A DNA stretch of 42,050 nucleotides. Source: an uncultured Sulfuricurvum sp. GTDB taxonomy: Bacteria > Campylobacterota > Campylobacteria > Campylobacterales > Sulfurimonadaceae. Location: NCBI GenBank assembly GCA_903844635.1, contig CAIMUF010000034.1:1-42050 (forward strand). The letters are read 5' to 3'. Each line of letters begins with the position of its first letter. Position 1 is the first letter of the stretch. The translations under genes and the position numbers were made by a program. Below the pieces are notes generated by a model. That model saw only the letters and a program-made list of their open reading frames with translations. It did no database searches and had not been told where the DNA came from. Below are positions 1 to 7,469 of this stretch, one piece after another.

Positions 1-145
1 TAAGCTAAACAATAGACCTAGAAAGTCTTTAAATTGGAAAACACCCAATGAGGTTTTTTATGGATTAGTAGCAGCGGCTTAAGCTAAAAATAGGTATGAT
101 TTTTTAAGTCAAAAAATTGCACTTCAGATTTAAATTTTGGTCAAG
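1..145 (+). mobile_element. Right end of an IS30-family insertion sequence (partial)
   Basis: The window opens inside an insertion sequence: the transposase tail ends at 82, and the following AT-rich stretch contains ttgcacttcagattt at 117-131, which resembles the terminal inverted repeats of IS30-family elements. The exact junction is not visible because the other end of the element lies outside the window; I place it roughly at 135-150. The reading frame of the following cytochrome runs back into this stretch, which suggests the element was inserted into or just before that gene. Confidence 0.5.
2..82 (+). CDS. IS30-family transposase, C-terminal fragment
   Basis: An open frame enters from the left edge and stops at TAA 80-82, giving 26 residues that include NNRPRKSLNW and KTPNEVFYGL. 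The NNRPRK...KTPxEVF pattern is the hallmark C-terminus of DDE transposases of the IS30 family, which cut and join element ends by a circular intermediate. Only the tail is in the window, so catalytic residues cannot be checked. The fragment is too short for ordinary ORF length thresholds. Recognition rests on the motif alone, but it is a specific one. No downstream IS gene is present; the element ends shortly after. Confidence 0.75.
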   Translation, partial: KLNNRPRKSLNWKTPNEVFYGLVAAA

Positions 146-515
146 TTACTGTGACGCAAAAATATTAGAGACGCCCAGTATGATTTATAAAAATCGTTGT
201 GCTAACTGTCATGGATTAAAAGCGAACGGTGTACCAAAACTCAAAGAACAATCGGGAACTACAGCGAAAGAGGCTTCTGCACAGGGAATTTCTTCACAAG
301 AAAAAGAAAATATTTACGGTCCTCCATTGACTACTATGAGCCAAGAAGATTTACTGCTAAAATTGAAAGACTTGAGAAATAAAGACTTTGATAGTAAGTC
401 TGCGCATTCTGTAATGCAAAAAAATCTTAAACATGTCGAAGAGCGTGAAGGTAAAATCAGTGACGAAAAAATGGCTGACTATATTTACACGACTTTTGGT
501 TCCAGTTCTAAATAA
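117..515 (+). CDS. Monohaem c-type cytochrome, probably truncated at the 5' end
   Basis: The frame from TTG 117 gives 132 residues with one haem c site, CANCHG (residues 28-33), followed by a lysine-rich linker and a C-terminal helix with KISDEKMADYIYTTF, the usual closing segment of class I cytochromes. Such proteins act in the periplasm as electron carriers and need a Sec signal peptide. None is present here: the first residues (HFRFKFW) appear to be read from the end of the adjacent IS30 element, and the only in-frame ATG, at 180, starts seven codons before the haem site. No clear ribosome site precedes either start. I infer that the insertion removed the signal peptide and the promoter, so the gene is probably a remnant, unless the IS end supplies transcription and the product is unused. 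The cytochrome family assignment is firm; the partner is unknown. Confidence 0.6.
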   Translation: MHFRFKFWSSYCDAKILETPSMIYKNRCANCHGLKANGVPKLKEQSGTTAKEASAQGISSQEKENIYGPPLTTMSQEDLLLKLKDLRNKDFDSKSAHSVMQKNLKHVEEREGKISDEKMADYIYTTFGSSSK

Positions 516-529
516 TTTCTCTTTAATCA

Positions 530-548
530 CCAGCATTTTTTGTGCTGG
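530..548 (+). terminator. Weak hairpin downstream of the cytochrome gene
   Basis: CCAGCA at 530-535 pairs with TGCTGG at 543-548 around a seven-base T-rich loop. The stem is only six pairs and no T-run follows it on the + strand, so termination is doubtful. It lies about 15 bases after the cytochrome stop codon. Confidence 0.25.
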
Positions 549-720
549 CGCGTTTACTTACTGATTATTAAAGTCATTTAATAGGTTTTGTAAAAGTTTT
601 ACGCAAAAATGAGCAATTTTGGACCCCTAAATCCCTATATCTTTCCATTCATGATGATATTATGAGCGAAAATCATTCATTACATTGTTTGAGTTTATAG
701 GAATTTAATCTCAAAAACGG

Positions 721-726
721 TAAAAT
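721..726 (+). promoter_or_regulatory. Candidate -10 box for atpB
   Basis: TAAAAT lies 35 bases before the atpB start codon in an otherwise AT-rich 240-base gap. In Campylobacterota the -10 element is the main recognisable part of the sigma-70 promoter, and no clear -35 box is visible here. A ribosome site (AAGGAA, 748-753) follows. This is a guess from composition and spacing only. Confidence 0.35.
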
Positions 727-760
727 CCCGCTAATTATTTACATAAAAGGAACACACCAC

Positions 761-1438
761 ATGGGCGAGTTGTTTACTTTCTTCGGGCTTTTAAGTCACG
801 AGCATTCTTTCGTTTATCTTACACACATGCTTCTTGCAGCTGCAATTGTTCTATTAATTGCAAAAATGGCAACGACCAATATGCGTCTTGTTCCAACAGG
901 ATGTCAAAACGTTATGGAAGCGTATTTGGGTGGTGTATTGGCAATGGGCGCTGATGTTATGGGTAAAACCGAAGCACGTCGTTATCTTCCTCTCGTTGCA
1001 ACAATCGGTCTTTTCGTCGGTGTTGCAAACGTTATCGGTGTTATTCCAGGATTTGAAGCACCGAGTGCATTTTTGGATTTCACTCTTGCATTAGCATTGG
1101 TTGTTTTCACGTACTACAACTTCGAAGGTATTCGTCGTAATGGTCTTATCACTTACTTCAAACACTTCATGGGTCCTGTATGGTGGTTGGCATGGTTGAT
1201 GTTCCCAATCGAGATTGTTTCTCACATCTCTCGTATTATTTCTCTTAGCTTCCGATTATTCGGTAACGTTAAAGGGGATGACATGTTCTTGATGGTTATC
1301 TTGATGTTGGCTCCTTGGGCTTTGCCAATGATTCCTTTTGCACTATTAACGTTTATGGCGTTCTTACAAGCGTTCATTTTCATGATGCTGACGTACGTTT
1401 ACCTCGGTGGTGCTGTACTTCTTAGCGACGATCACTAA
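761..1438 (+). CDS. atpB: ATP synthase F0 subunit a
   Basis: This is the membrane stator subunit that forms the two proton half-channels against the rotating c-ring. The 225-residue product has five to six hydrophobic helices (about 18-37, 76-97, 103-119, 139-158, 175-195, 196-218). The signature [13 protein letters not shown] sits at residues 157-169; R165 of RLFGN matches the essential arginine of the E. coli subunit. Length is normal for the shorter bacterial form. AAGGAA precedes ATG 761 at a good distance. The gene is not followed by atpE/F/H/A/G/D/C; in Campylobacterota atpB is commonly separated from the rest of the operon, so this isolation is expected. A small membrane-protein gene starts seven bases after its stop codon and is probably co-transcribed. 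Confidence 0.96.
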   Translation: MGELFTFFGLLSHEHSFVYLTHMLLAAAIVLLIAKMATTNMRLVPTGCQNVMEAYLGGVLAMGADVMGKTEARRYLPLVATIGLFVGVANVIGVIPGFEAPSAFLDFTLALALVVFTYYNFEGIRRNGLITYFKHFMGPVWWLAWLMFPIEIVSHISRIISLSFRLFGNVKGDDMFLMVILMLAPWALPMIPFALLTFMAFLQAFIFMMLTYVYLGGAVLLSDDH

Positions 1439-1445
1439 GCCTCAC

Positions 1446-1730
1446 ATGAAACGTAATACTCACGATCTCCTTTTGAGCTTTCTTAGCGGTTCCTCTTGGG
1501 CATTTGCTATTATCGGAGCGTGGGTTACGTTTCAATCCTTCGTTTTTTTAGGTCTTGTGACCGCTCTTCTTTTTACCTTTCTCTTTGTATTTATCGCACT
1601 CTTTGTGATTGTAATTTTAGAAAATCTTTTACTCTCTCGTGATCGATATGATGAAACACTTAAACAAACTGCGCTTCTTGAAGAGATACGGCATACTCTA
1701 ATCACTACTGAGTCTTCTGCTTTAGAGTGA
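1446..1730 (+). CDS. Small membrane protein, unknown function
   Basis: From ATG 1446 the product has 94 residues: a short basic N-terminus, two hydrophobic segments (about 16-34 and 36-60) and a charged, helical cytoplasmic-looking tail rich in Glu and Leu. I do not recognise a family. A GTG at 1407 would extend the frame back into atpB by 13 codons, but the ATG seven bases after the atpB stop fits the operon better. Its stop overlaps the GTG start of the next gene (GTGA, 1727-1730), so translation is probably coupled. The position between atpB and a thiamine gene gives no safe functional hint; an assembly or membrane-adaptor role for ATP synthase would be speculation. Confidence 0.75.
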   Translation: MKRNTHDLLLSFLSGSSWAFAIIGAWVTFQSFVFLGLVTALLFTFLFVFIALFVIVILENLLLSRDRYDETLKQTALLEEIRHTLITTESSALE

Positions 1731-2341
1731 AATCCTACCTTATAACTGATCCCGCTTTTTATGGCAGTAATGCTGACTCACTAGAAGGTGCGCTTGATGT
1801 TGTTTTATCCCATACTCTTCCCGATTTTGTCTTATTGAGAGATAAGCAAACATCAGATTATTCGAATCTTGCACAGACATTTGTCACTGTATGCCGTTAT
1901 TATAATATCCCTAAAGTTTTATTGCATGGTGACTATACGCTTGCGAATGCATTAAAAGCGGATGGGGTGCATCTCACATCGATGCAGTTTGACGCTATCC
2001 CTTTGGCAAAAGATTTAGGCTTATATGTCATTATCAGTACCCATACCCACGATGAAGTATTGAAAGCGCAGGAATTAGGTGCTGATGCGATCACTTACAG
2101 CCCGATTTTTATCTCTCCCAACAAGGGTGAGCCCAAGGGTTTAGAGGATTTAAAAGAAATAGTGGATAAAATAAGAGTACCTATTTTTGCGTTGGGTGGG
2201 ATTACGACTCAAGAGCAAATACATGCGGTGGAAGAGTGTGGCGTATACGGCTTCGCTTCTATCCGCTATTTTATCGATTATCCCCGTCATTTTGTGCTCA
2301 CGTGCCCTATAGGGTATGACACGGAATCTAATTCTTTTTAA
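1727..2341 (+). CDS. thiE: Thiamine phosphate synthase/TenI-like protein
   Basis: The 204-residue product has the TIM-barrel pattern of the ThiE/TenI family: a phosphate-side LLRDKQ near residue 38, LHGD, ADGVHL, then STHTHDE followed by GADAITYSPIF and a K/G-rich loop, and ALGGIT near the end. ThiE joins the pyrimidine and thiazole phosphates to make thiamine monophosphate in the cytoplasm; TenI relatives are thiazole tautomerases, and motif divergence here means either is possible. The start is GTG 1727, overlapping the previous stop. The last 19 or so residues, after YFIDYP, are read from a palindromic repeat (2286-2398), so the natural C-terminus was probably replaced by repeat-encoded residues; the barrel itself looks complete. 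Downstream, gatB has its own ribosome site. Confidence 0.75.
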   Translation: MKSYLITDPAFYGSNADSLEGALDVVLSHTLPDFVLLRDKQTSDYSNLAQTFVTVCRYYNIPKVLLHGDYTLANALKADGVHLTSMQFDAIPLAKDLGLYVIISTHTHDEVLKAQELGADAITYSPIFISPNKGEPKGLEDLKEIVDKIRVPIFALGGITTQEQIHAVEECGVYGFASIRYFIDYPRHFVLTCPIGYDTESNSF

Positions 2342-2398
2342 AAAATGGATACCGTATCAAGTACGGTATGACGAATGCGTCAAGCATGGAATGACGAA
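2286..2398. repeat. Palindromic intergenic repeat, family 1, copy 1
   Basis: This stretch starts with GTCATTTTGTG, contains CACGGAATCTA at 2320-2330, and continues with ATACCGTA tcaag TACGGTAT (2349-2369) and a further ATGCGTcaaGCAT unit ending in ATGACG. It matches the copy at 7019-7084 but has an extra block (with CCCTATAGGG, 2305-2314) inside the left half and the extra unit on the right. The right-hand stem differs from the other copy by an A-T pair in place of C-G, so pairing is kept. The left half lies within the thiE reading frame and encodes its C-terminus. Confidence 0.75.
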
Positions 2399-2428
2399 AT
2401 GAAATTATAAATCAAGGAACTAATCATT

Positions 2429-3859
2429 ATGTTTGAAACCATTATCGGTTTGGAAGTACACGTCCAGCTTAACACTCAGTCTAAACTTTTTTGCTCATGT
2501 CCAACGAGTTTTAATCACGAACAAAACACCAACACATGCCCGACATGTTTGGCTCTTCCCGGTGCTCTTCCTGTTTTGAATAAAGAAGCGGTTCGTAAAG
2601 CGGGGATGTTTGGAACAGCGGTTGGGGCAACGATTAATCGTACCTCTTTTTTCGACCGTAAAAGTTATTTCTATCCTGACAGCCCAAGTGCCTACCAAAT
2701 CACACAGCTTTATACTCCGATCGTTGAACATGGTAATTTGGTTATCGATTTCGAAGACGGAAGCCACAAAACAATTCGTATTAACCGTGCTCATATCGAA
2801 GCGGATGCGGGTAAAAATATCCATGAGGGGGCTATCTCTAAAGTGGATTTGAACCGTGCCGGGACACCACTTTTGGAAATCGTATCTGAGCCTGATATGC
2901 GTTCAGGTGATGAAGCGATTTTGTATCTTAAAAAGCTTCACTCAATAGTGCGTTATTTGGATATATCGGATGCCAACATGCAAGAAGGGTCTTTCCGAGT
3001 AGATGTCAATGTCTCTATTCGTCCTAAGGGAGATGAGAAGCTTTATACTCGTGTTGAGATCAAGAACATCAACAGTTTCCGATTTATCCAAAAAGCGATT
3101 GAACTTGAAGTAGCGCGTCAACGCGAAGCGTGGGAAGATGGCGTGTACGAGTCAGAAATCAGACAAGAAACTCGTCTTTTCGATCAAGCGAAACAAGAAA
3201 CACGTTCGATGCGTGGAAAAGAAGAAGCAGCGGATTATCGATATTTTCCTGAACCTGATTTGCTCAAAGTGGTTGTGGATGATGCGATGTATGCGGATGT
3301 TATTAATATTCCTGAACTTCCCGATGCAAAAAAAGAGCGGCTGGTTAGCGAGTATGGACTTCGCGAGTATGATGCGGCTGTTATCACAGCTGACCTCGAT
3401 ACGGCTCACTATTTCGAATCAATGCTGACGTGTGGCATTACCGCTAAAAATGCAGTAACATGGCTTACTGTTGAGCTTCAAGGGCGACTAAAAGGTGGTA
3501 TGGGTGCACATGAGTCGGCGATCACCGCACAAACGCTTGGGGGATTGGTTAAGCGTATCGAAGAAAACGTTATCAGTGGTAAAGCGGGCAAAGAGATTTT
3601 GGATTATTTGATTGAAAATGAGACGGATGAGATTGATGTCGTAATTGAAAAATTGGGACTCAAACAAGTAAGCGATACGGGTGCATTGGAAGCGCTGATC
3701 GATGAAGTTCTTAACGCTAATCCTGAAAAATTGGCAGAATACAAATCGGGTAAAGATAAACTTTTCGGATTTTTTGTCGGTCAAGCGATGAAAGCATCTA
3801 AAGGTTCGGCGAATACTCAAACTCTTAATGATCTTTTAGTCGCAAAATTAGCGCAGTAA
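2429..3859 (+). CDS. gatB: Aspartyl/glutamyl-tRNA amidotransferase subunit B
   Basis: GatB is the kinase/transamidase-coupling subunit of the GatCAB complex, which converts Glu-tRNA(Gln) and Asp-tRNA(Asn) to the amidated forms in bacteria lacking the direct synthetases. The 476-residue product shows the family start [12 protein letters not shown], the zinc-type cysteines C22/C24 and C37/C40, the SYFYPDSP and [10 protein letters not shown] segments of the catalytic cradle, and a C-terminal YqeY-like tRNA-binding domain (about 330-476). Length is standard. AAGGAACT precedes ATG 2429. It follows the family 1 repeat and is eight bases ahead of the channel gene, so the two may share a transcript. 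Nothing looks damaged. Confidence 0.97.
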   Translation: MFETIIGLEVHVQLNTQSKLFCSCPTSFNHEQNTNTCPTCLALPGALPVLNKEAVRKAGMFGTAVGATINRTSFFDRKSYFYPDSPSAYQITQLYTPIVEHGNLVIDFEDGSHKTIRINRAHIEADAGKNIHEGAISKVDLNRAGTPLLEIVSEPDMRSGDEAILYLKKLHSIVRYLDISDANMQEGSFRVDVNVSIRPKGDEKLYTRVEIKNINSFRFIQKAIELEVARQREAWEDGVYESEIRQETRLFDQAKQETRSMRGKEEAADYRYFPEPDLLKVVVDDAMYADVINIPELPDAKKERLVSEYGLREYDAAVITADLDTAHYFESMLTCGITAKNAVTWLTVELQGRLKGGMGAHESAITAQTLGGLVKRIEENVISGKAGKEILDYLIENETDEIDVVIEKLGLKQVSDTGALEALIDEVLNANPEKLAEYKSGKDKLFGFFVGQAMKASKGSANTQTLNDLLVAKLAQ

Positions 3860-3867
3860 GAATTGTA

Positions 3868-5427
3868 ATGATAAGCAGGTGGGTAGTTGGTTTTGCTTTT
3901 TTCCTTCACACCTACCACCCCTATCAGCGGACTAAAATATTTTTTTACAATCTTTTAGAAAATCAGAACTATAAATATAAAAAGTCTTTTGATATATTTA
4001 TGATGGGGCTTATTCTTTTAAGTGTCTATATTTTGATTCGTTCGGTTAAACATGAAATTCCTCATGCATGGCTGCTATTTAATAATTACGCTATTTCATT
4101 AATATTTTTGGTTGAATATCTTCTTCGTTTTTGGTTGCACAGCAACAGTTCTAAAACCATTATTGAACAATACGAAAGTGATATTTTCCTCCATCGTCCT
4201 TTCTCTTTTTCGGGAGCAATGAAAACTATTTTCTTGCAAAAAATAGAGTATGTCTTTTCACCCAGCGCATTGATTGATTTACTTGCTATTATGCCATTTT
4301 TCCATGAGTTTAGATTATTACGTATCTTTATTCTTTTCCGAGTATTAAAACTTTTTCGCTATGCCAAAAGTTTGCAGCGTCTCATGTCTATTCTTGCTTC
4401 CAAAAAGTTTGAAATCTTTACACTGATTGTTTTTACCCTGATTATGATTATGGTTTCATCGGTCCTCATCTATGTCATGGAAGCTAATAATCCAGAGTCA
4501 CGTATCAATACTCTCTTTGATGCTGTTTATTGGTCAGTTGTAACTATCTTTACCGTAGGGTATGGTGATTTTGTCCCTGTTACGCATGGAGGACGAATTG
4601 TAGCTATGATGATCATTGTCTCCGGTATTGCGGTTATCTCATTTTCAACTTCGATTGTAGTTTCGGCGTTTACTGAGAAGCTCGATGAAATCAAAGAAGA
4701 GAAGGTGATTGACAGAGTAAACGCTCTTAAGCGGATGTATCTCGTGTGCGGGTTTTCACCCTTGGCACATGAGGTGATCCGAAAGTTGCATAAGCATCAT
4801 GTTCCGATCGTTGTTCTTGAAAAAGATATTAAAAAAGTGCAAGAAGCACGAAGTAATGGATTATTGGCATTGCACTACGATTCTGCTTCTTTACACACAT
4901 ACAGCCATTTAAAATTTGATTTTGAGCATCAAATTGAAGCCGTTATTTTATTGCACGAGAGCGATGTTTCCAATATTTATACCGCATTGACGATTCGTGA
5001 ATTGACTAAGAATATTGCTTTGTATTCTGTTTTGCAGTACCCTGAAAATCGTAAAAAACTTTTTCTTGCTGGGATTAATCACATTGTTAATACCTATGAA
5101 TTGGTGGGGATGATGAGTAAGATTATCGCTCGTCAGCCGGTTGCTTTTGAAGTGATTCATGCATTGCGTTCTGAGGAGACTTCTACGGTGATTGATGAGA
5201 TCATTCTTGATGCAGAGATGAAAGATCGGTTTTATACCCTATTGGAAGATCCATTGTTTTATCAGCGATTTAGCGTTTTGGGTATTTACAGTACACGAGC
5301 CAAACAATTTTATTTTAATCCTCATCCTGATAAAAGTATTGAATCCGGAGATATTGCGATTGTTCTAGCCAACAGAGGGCTGATTGATGAGTTTCGATCA
5401 AAACTTCACCGAAGAGGAAAATTATGA
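3868..5427 (+). CDS. Voltage-gated-type K+ channel with cytoplasmic RCK (TrkA-N) domain
   Basis: The 519-residue product has six membrane segments of the Kv type in the first 270 residues. The S4-like helix carries regularly spaced positive residues (R149, R152, R158, K161, R164). The pore loop has the K+ selectivity filter TVGYGD at 229-234, followed by the last helix. From about 288 a Rossmann-like RCK domain begins (YLVCGFSPLAHEVIRKL), followed by a TrkA-C-like tail (about 420-519). Such channels release or admit potassium across the inner membrane under control of membrane potential and bound nucleotides. The glycine motif of the Rossmann loop is weak (CGFSPLA), so NAD binding is uncertain. 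Its stop overlaps the ATG of a second RCK gene (ATGA 5424-5427), indicating a coupled pair. ATG 3868 is eight bases after gatB; an internal start cannot be excluded. Confidence 0.88.
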   Translation: MISRWVVGFAFFLHTYHPYQRTKIFFYNLLENQNYKYKKSFDIFMMGLILLSVYILIRSVKHEIPHAWLLFNNYAISLIFLVEYLLRFWLHSNSSKTIIEQYESDIFLHRPFSFSGAMKTIFLQKIEYVFSPSALIDLLAIMPFFHEFRLLRIFILFRVLKLFRYAKSLQRLMSILASKKFEIFTLIVFTLIMIMVSSVLIYVMEANNPESRINTLFDAVYWSVVTIFTVGYGDFVPVTHGGRIVAMMIIVSGIAVISFSTSIVVSAFTEKLDEIKEEKVIDRVNALKRMYLVCGFSPLAHEVIRKLHKHHVPIVVLEKDIKKVQEARSNGLLALHYDSASLHTYSHLKFDFEHQIEAVILLHESDVSNIYTALTIRELTKNIALYSVLQYPENRKKLFLAGINHIVNTYELVGMMSKIIARQPVAFEVIHALRSEETSTVIDEIILDAEMKDRFYTLLEDPLFYQRFSVLGIYSTRAKQFYFNPHPDKSIESGDIAIVLANRGLIDEFRSKLHRRGKL

Positions 5428-6128
5428 AGCCACGCTGTGCTGCAATCTTCGGATACAATGAATATTCCAAGCAAATTGTGAAACAAATAACCAGCACTTT
5501 TGACAATGTTGGAGTATTTGTCATTGATGATGTAGAGTTCTTAGAGGCAAAAAATGATGGTATTAATGCTGGTCGATTTGATTTAAGTGATGATTGGCAA
5601 TCAATAGAGGCACTCTTTGATGTCGAGAGTTTGGTTGTCTTTTGTGCTCTTTCGGATGATGCTGAAAATGTTTTTTTGACTATTTCTCTTCGTGCAACAT
5701 TTGAAAAACTTTTTATTATTGCTCTTGCTCAAGACAATGAGAGCATGATGAAGATGAAAAGTGCGAGTGCAGACAAAGTGATGCCTATTTTGCAAATTGC
5801 AGCGAATGTTATCCATGATATTTTGAGTAAACCGATTATGACGCAAGTTTTGCATGACGTTTTGTATGAAGACAGTCCTTTGAACATTATGGAAATAGAA
5901 GTGGGAGATACTTCCCCCTTTAATGGACTCTATTTGCATGATCTTCATTTTAAACGTGATTTTGATCTTATTTTATTAGCAATTGTTGATCAGGAGATGG
6001 GGACGACGTTTAGTTTTGCATCAAAAGGGCATAATCATCATATCGATGCCGGAGACATTTTGGTTTTTATGGGATATACAGATAAGTTAAATGTTATAAA
6101 GCAATGGAATGATGGGGTGAGTGTATGA
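5424..6128 (+). CDS. Stand-alone RCK/TrkA-type regulatory protein
   Basis: The 234-residue soluble protein starts with a Rossmann-type fold (CAAIFGYNEYSKQIV) and a strand pattern VGVFVIDD, followed by a C-terminal TrkA-C-like domain (about 145-230; PFNGLYLHDL, AGDILVFMG). RCK proteins bind nucleotides or ions and gate K+ channels or Trk/Ktr transporters from the cytoplasm. The gene overlaps the channel gene by four bases and ends with a four-base overlap with gpsA. I infer that it forms a hetero-octameric ring with the channel RCK domain or gates it in trans. As in the channel, the nucleotide-binding glycine signature is not classical, so the ligand is open. Confidence 0.82.
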   Translation: MKPRCAAIFGYNEYSKQIVKQITSTFDNVGVFVIDDVEFLEAKNDGINAGRFDLSDDWQSIEALFDVESLVVFCALSDDAENVFLTISLRATFEKLFIIALAQDNESMMKMKSASADKVMPILQIAANVIHDILSKPIMTQVLHDVLYEDSPLNIMEIEVGDTSPFNGLYLHDLHFKRDFDLILLAIVDQEMGTTFSFASKGHNHHIDAGDILVFMGYTDKLNVIKQWNDGVSV

Positions 6129-7012
6129 AAGTAGGGGTTATTGGTGCTGGGAAATGGGGTGAAGCTCTTGCTTTTGCACTTAGTGAAAAAAACGATGTTA
6201 TAATCACTTCTCGTACCCCTCGTGATTGGGAAAATTTTAAATCTTTATCTGAAGTATTAGTGTGTGAATATCTCATAATCACGGTTCCTGCACAGCAAGT
6301 TGCCCAGTGGCTTGAGGAAAATTTTATCTACCATGGACAAAAAGTATTGGTTGCTGCAAAAGGGATTGAAGCTTCATCCGGAAGATTTTTAAATGAGATT
6401 TATGCACAGTATATTCCGGAAGAAAATCTCAGCTTTTTATCGGGCCCTTCGTTTGCGTCAGAGGTCATTCGCTCATTACCAACGGCATTGGTGATTAACT
6501 CGCGCTCTACACAAACGGCCCATGAGTTTGCGGCATTGTTTCCTAGGTTTATTCGTACCTATATCAGTGATGACGTGATGGGTGCAGAGATCGCAGGTGC
6601 TTATAAAAATGTTATTGCGATTGCTGCTGGTATTTGTGAAGGATTGGGTTTAGGACATAATGCGGCGGCTTCTCTTATATCCAGAGGTTTAGTAGAGATG
6701 CAACGCTTTGGCAAGGTCTATGGTGCGGATGACGATACATTTTTAGGTCTTAGCGGGGCAGGGGATTTATTTTTGACAGCCAGTTCTTCCATGTCACGTA
6801 ACTACCGAGTTGGTTTAGGTTTGGCAAGTGGAAAAACCAAAGAGACGGTATGTTCTGAAATCGGTGAAGTGAGTGAGGGGATCGGTACAGCGTATGCACT
6901 TCATGAGATCGCGCAAACCAAAGGAATTTATCTCCCGATTGCTGCGGAAGTCTATGCTATTTTAGAAGGAAAATCTCCAAAACAGAGTTTAAAAGATTTG
7001 ATAGAACGGTAA
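6125..7012 (+). CDS. gpsA: NAD(P)-dependent glycerol-3-phosphate dehydrogenase
   Basis: GpsA reduces dihydroxyacetone phosphate to sn-glycerol 3-phosphate, the backbone of phospholipids, in the cytoplasm. The 295-residue product has the nucleotide loop GAGKWGEALA (7-16), SGPSFASEV at 106-114, the catalytic-type lysine K161 in AYKNVIAIAAG, and the substrate-side GLSGAGDLFLT and SSMSRNYRVG segments. It is slightly short compared with the usual 320-340 residues, with the deletion spread through loops rather than at a motif. The start ATG 6125 overlaps the stop of the RCK gene. A palindromic repeat begins seven bases after its stop codon. Function is well supported. Confidence 0.96.
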   Translation: MKVGVIGAGKWGEALAFALSEKNDVIITSRTPRDWENFKSLSEVLVCEYLIITVPAQQVAQWLEENFIYHGQKVLVAAKGIEASSGRFLNEIYAQYIPEENLSFLSGPSFASEVIRSLPTALVINSRSTQTAHEFAALFPRFIRTYISDDVMGAEIAGAYKNVIAIAAGICEGLGLGHNAAASLISRGLVEMQRFGKVYGADDDTFLGLSGAGDLFLTASSSMSRNYRVGLGLASGKTKETVCSEIGEVSEGIGTAYALHEIAQTKGIYLPIAAEVYAILEGKSPKQSLKDLIER

Positions 7013-7018
7013 TGATTT

Positions 7019-7084
7019 GTCATTCCGTGCAACGACACGGAATCTAAAAAACAACTAGATCCCGTATCGAGTACGGGATGACGG
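7019..7084. repeat. Palindromic intergenic repeat, family 1, copy 2
   Basis: Two hairpins joined by a short A-rich spacer: ATTCCGTG (7022-7029) with CACGGAAT (7036-7043), and ATCCCGTA (7059-7066) with TACGGGAT (7072-7079). The ends are GTCAT and ATGAC, so the whole unit is also an overall inverted repeat. It lies between gpsA and the Dabb gene and matches the copy at 2286-2398. Related GTCATTCC...GGAATGAC palindromes are widespread intergenic repeats in bacteria. Confidence 0.8.
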
Positions 7085-7111
7085 GAAAATATTAAATTAA
7101 AAGGAAAAAAT

Positions 7112-7402
7112 ATGCTAGTACACATCGTCATGTTTCAATTCAAAGAAGAAAATAAAGAGGCGAATTTAGTGCAGGTTAAAGCAATGCTTAACGCACTTCC
7201 TTCTAAAATAGATACACTTAAAAGTATGGAAGTCGGTATGGATATAAGCCGTAGCGAACGCTCATTTGATTTGGTTTTGGTCTCTAAATTTGAAGATCAG
7301 GAAGGGCTAAATGAATATGCTGTTCATCCTGCTCATTTGGAAGTTGTGAGTATTATCAAAGAGGTAACAACTCTCTCAAAAGTAGTTGATTATATCCAAT
7401 AG
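7112..7402 (+). CDS. Dabb (stress-responsive A/B barrel) domain protein
   Basis: The 96-residue product begins MLVHIVMFQFKEE, has KSMEVGMDISRSERSFDLVLVSKF in the middle as two strands around a loop, and ends with the conserved HPAHLEVVSIIKE segment followed by VVDY. This is the Dabb fold: a small dimeric ferredoxin-like barrel related to plant stress proteins and some polyketide cyclases. The biochemical role in bacteria is usually unknown. It is a single-domain protein of normal length, predicted cytoplasmic. AAGGAAA precedes ATG 7112. It stands alone between a repeat and a separately promoted gene, so context gives no substrate. Confidence 0.85.
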   Translation: MLVHIVMFQFKEENKEANLVQVKAMLNALPSKIDTLKSMEVGMDISRSERSFDLVLVSKFEDQEGLNEYAVHPAHLEVVSIIKEVTTLSKVVDYIQ

Positions 7403-7436
7403 TTTTTGAACTCATTTTTTACTTATTTGATTGATG

Positions 7437-7442
7437 TAAAAT
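7437..7442 (+). promoter_or_regulatory. Candidate -10 box for the small secreted protein gene
   Basis: TAAAAT lies 27 bases before ATG 7470, in a T-rich region, and is followed by a strong ribosome site (CGGAGG, 7459-7464). No matching -35 box was found. Support is spacing and composition only. Confidence 0.35.
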
Positions 7443-7469
7443 ATTTTTATATCAATTCGGAGGTTTCGT

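Noticed and set aside
1407..1445. GTG start for the small protein after atpB
   Set aside because: It would overlap atpB by 32 bases with no ribosome site; ATG 1446 is better placed.
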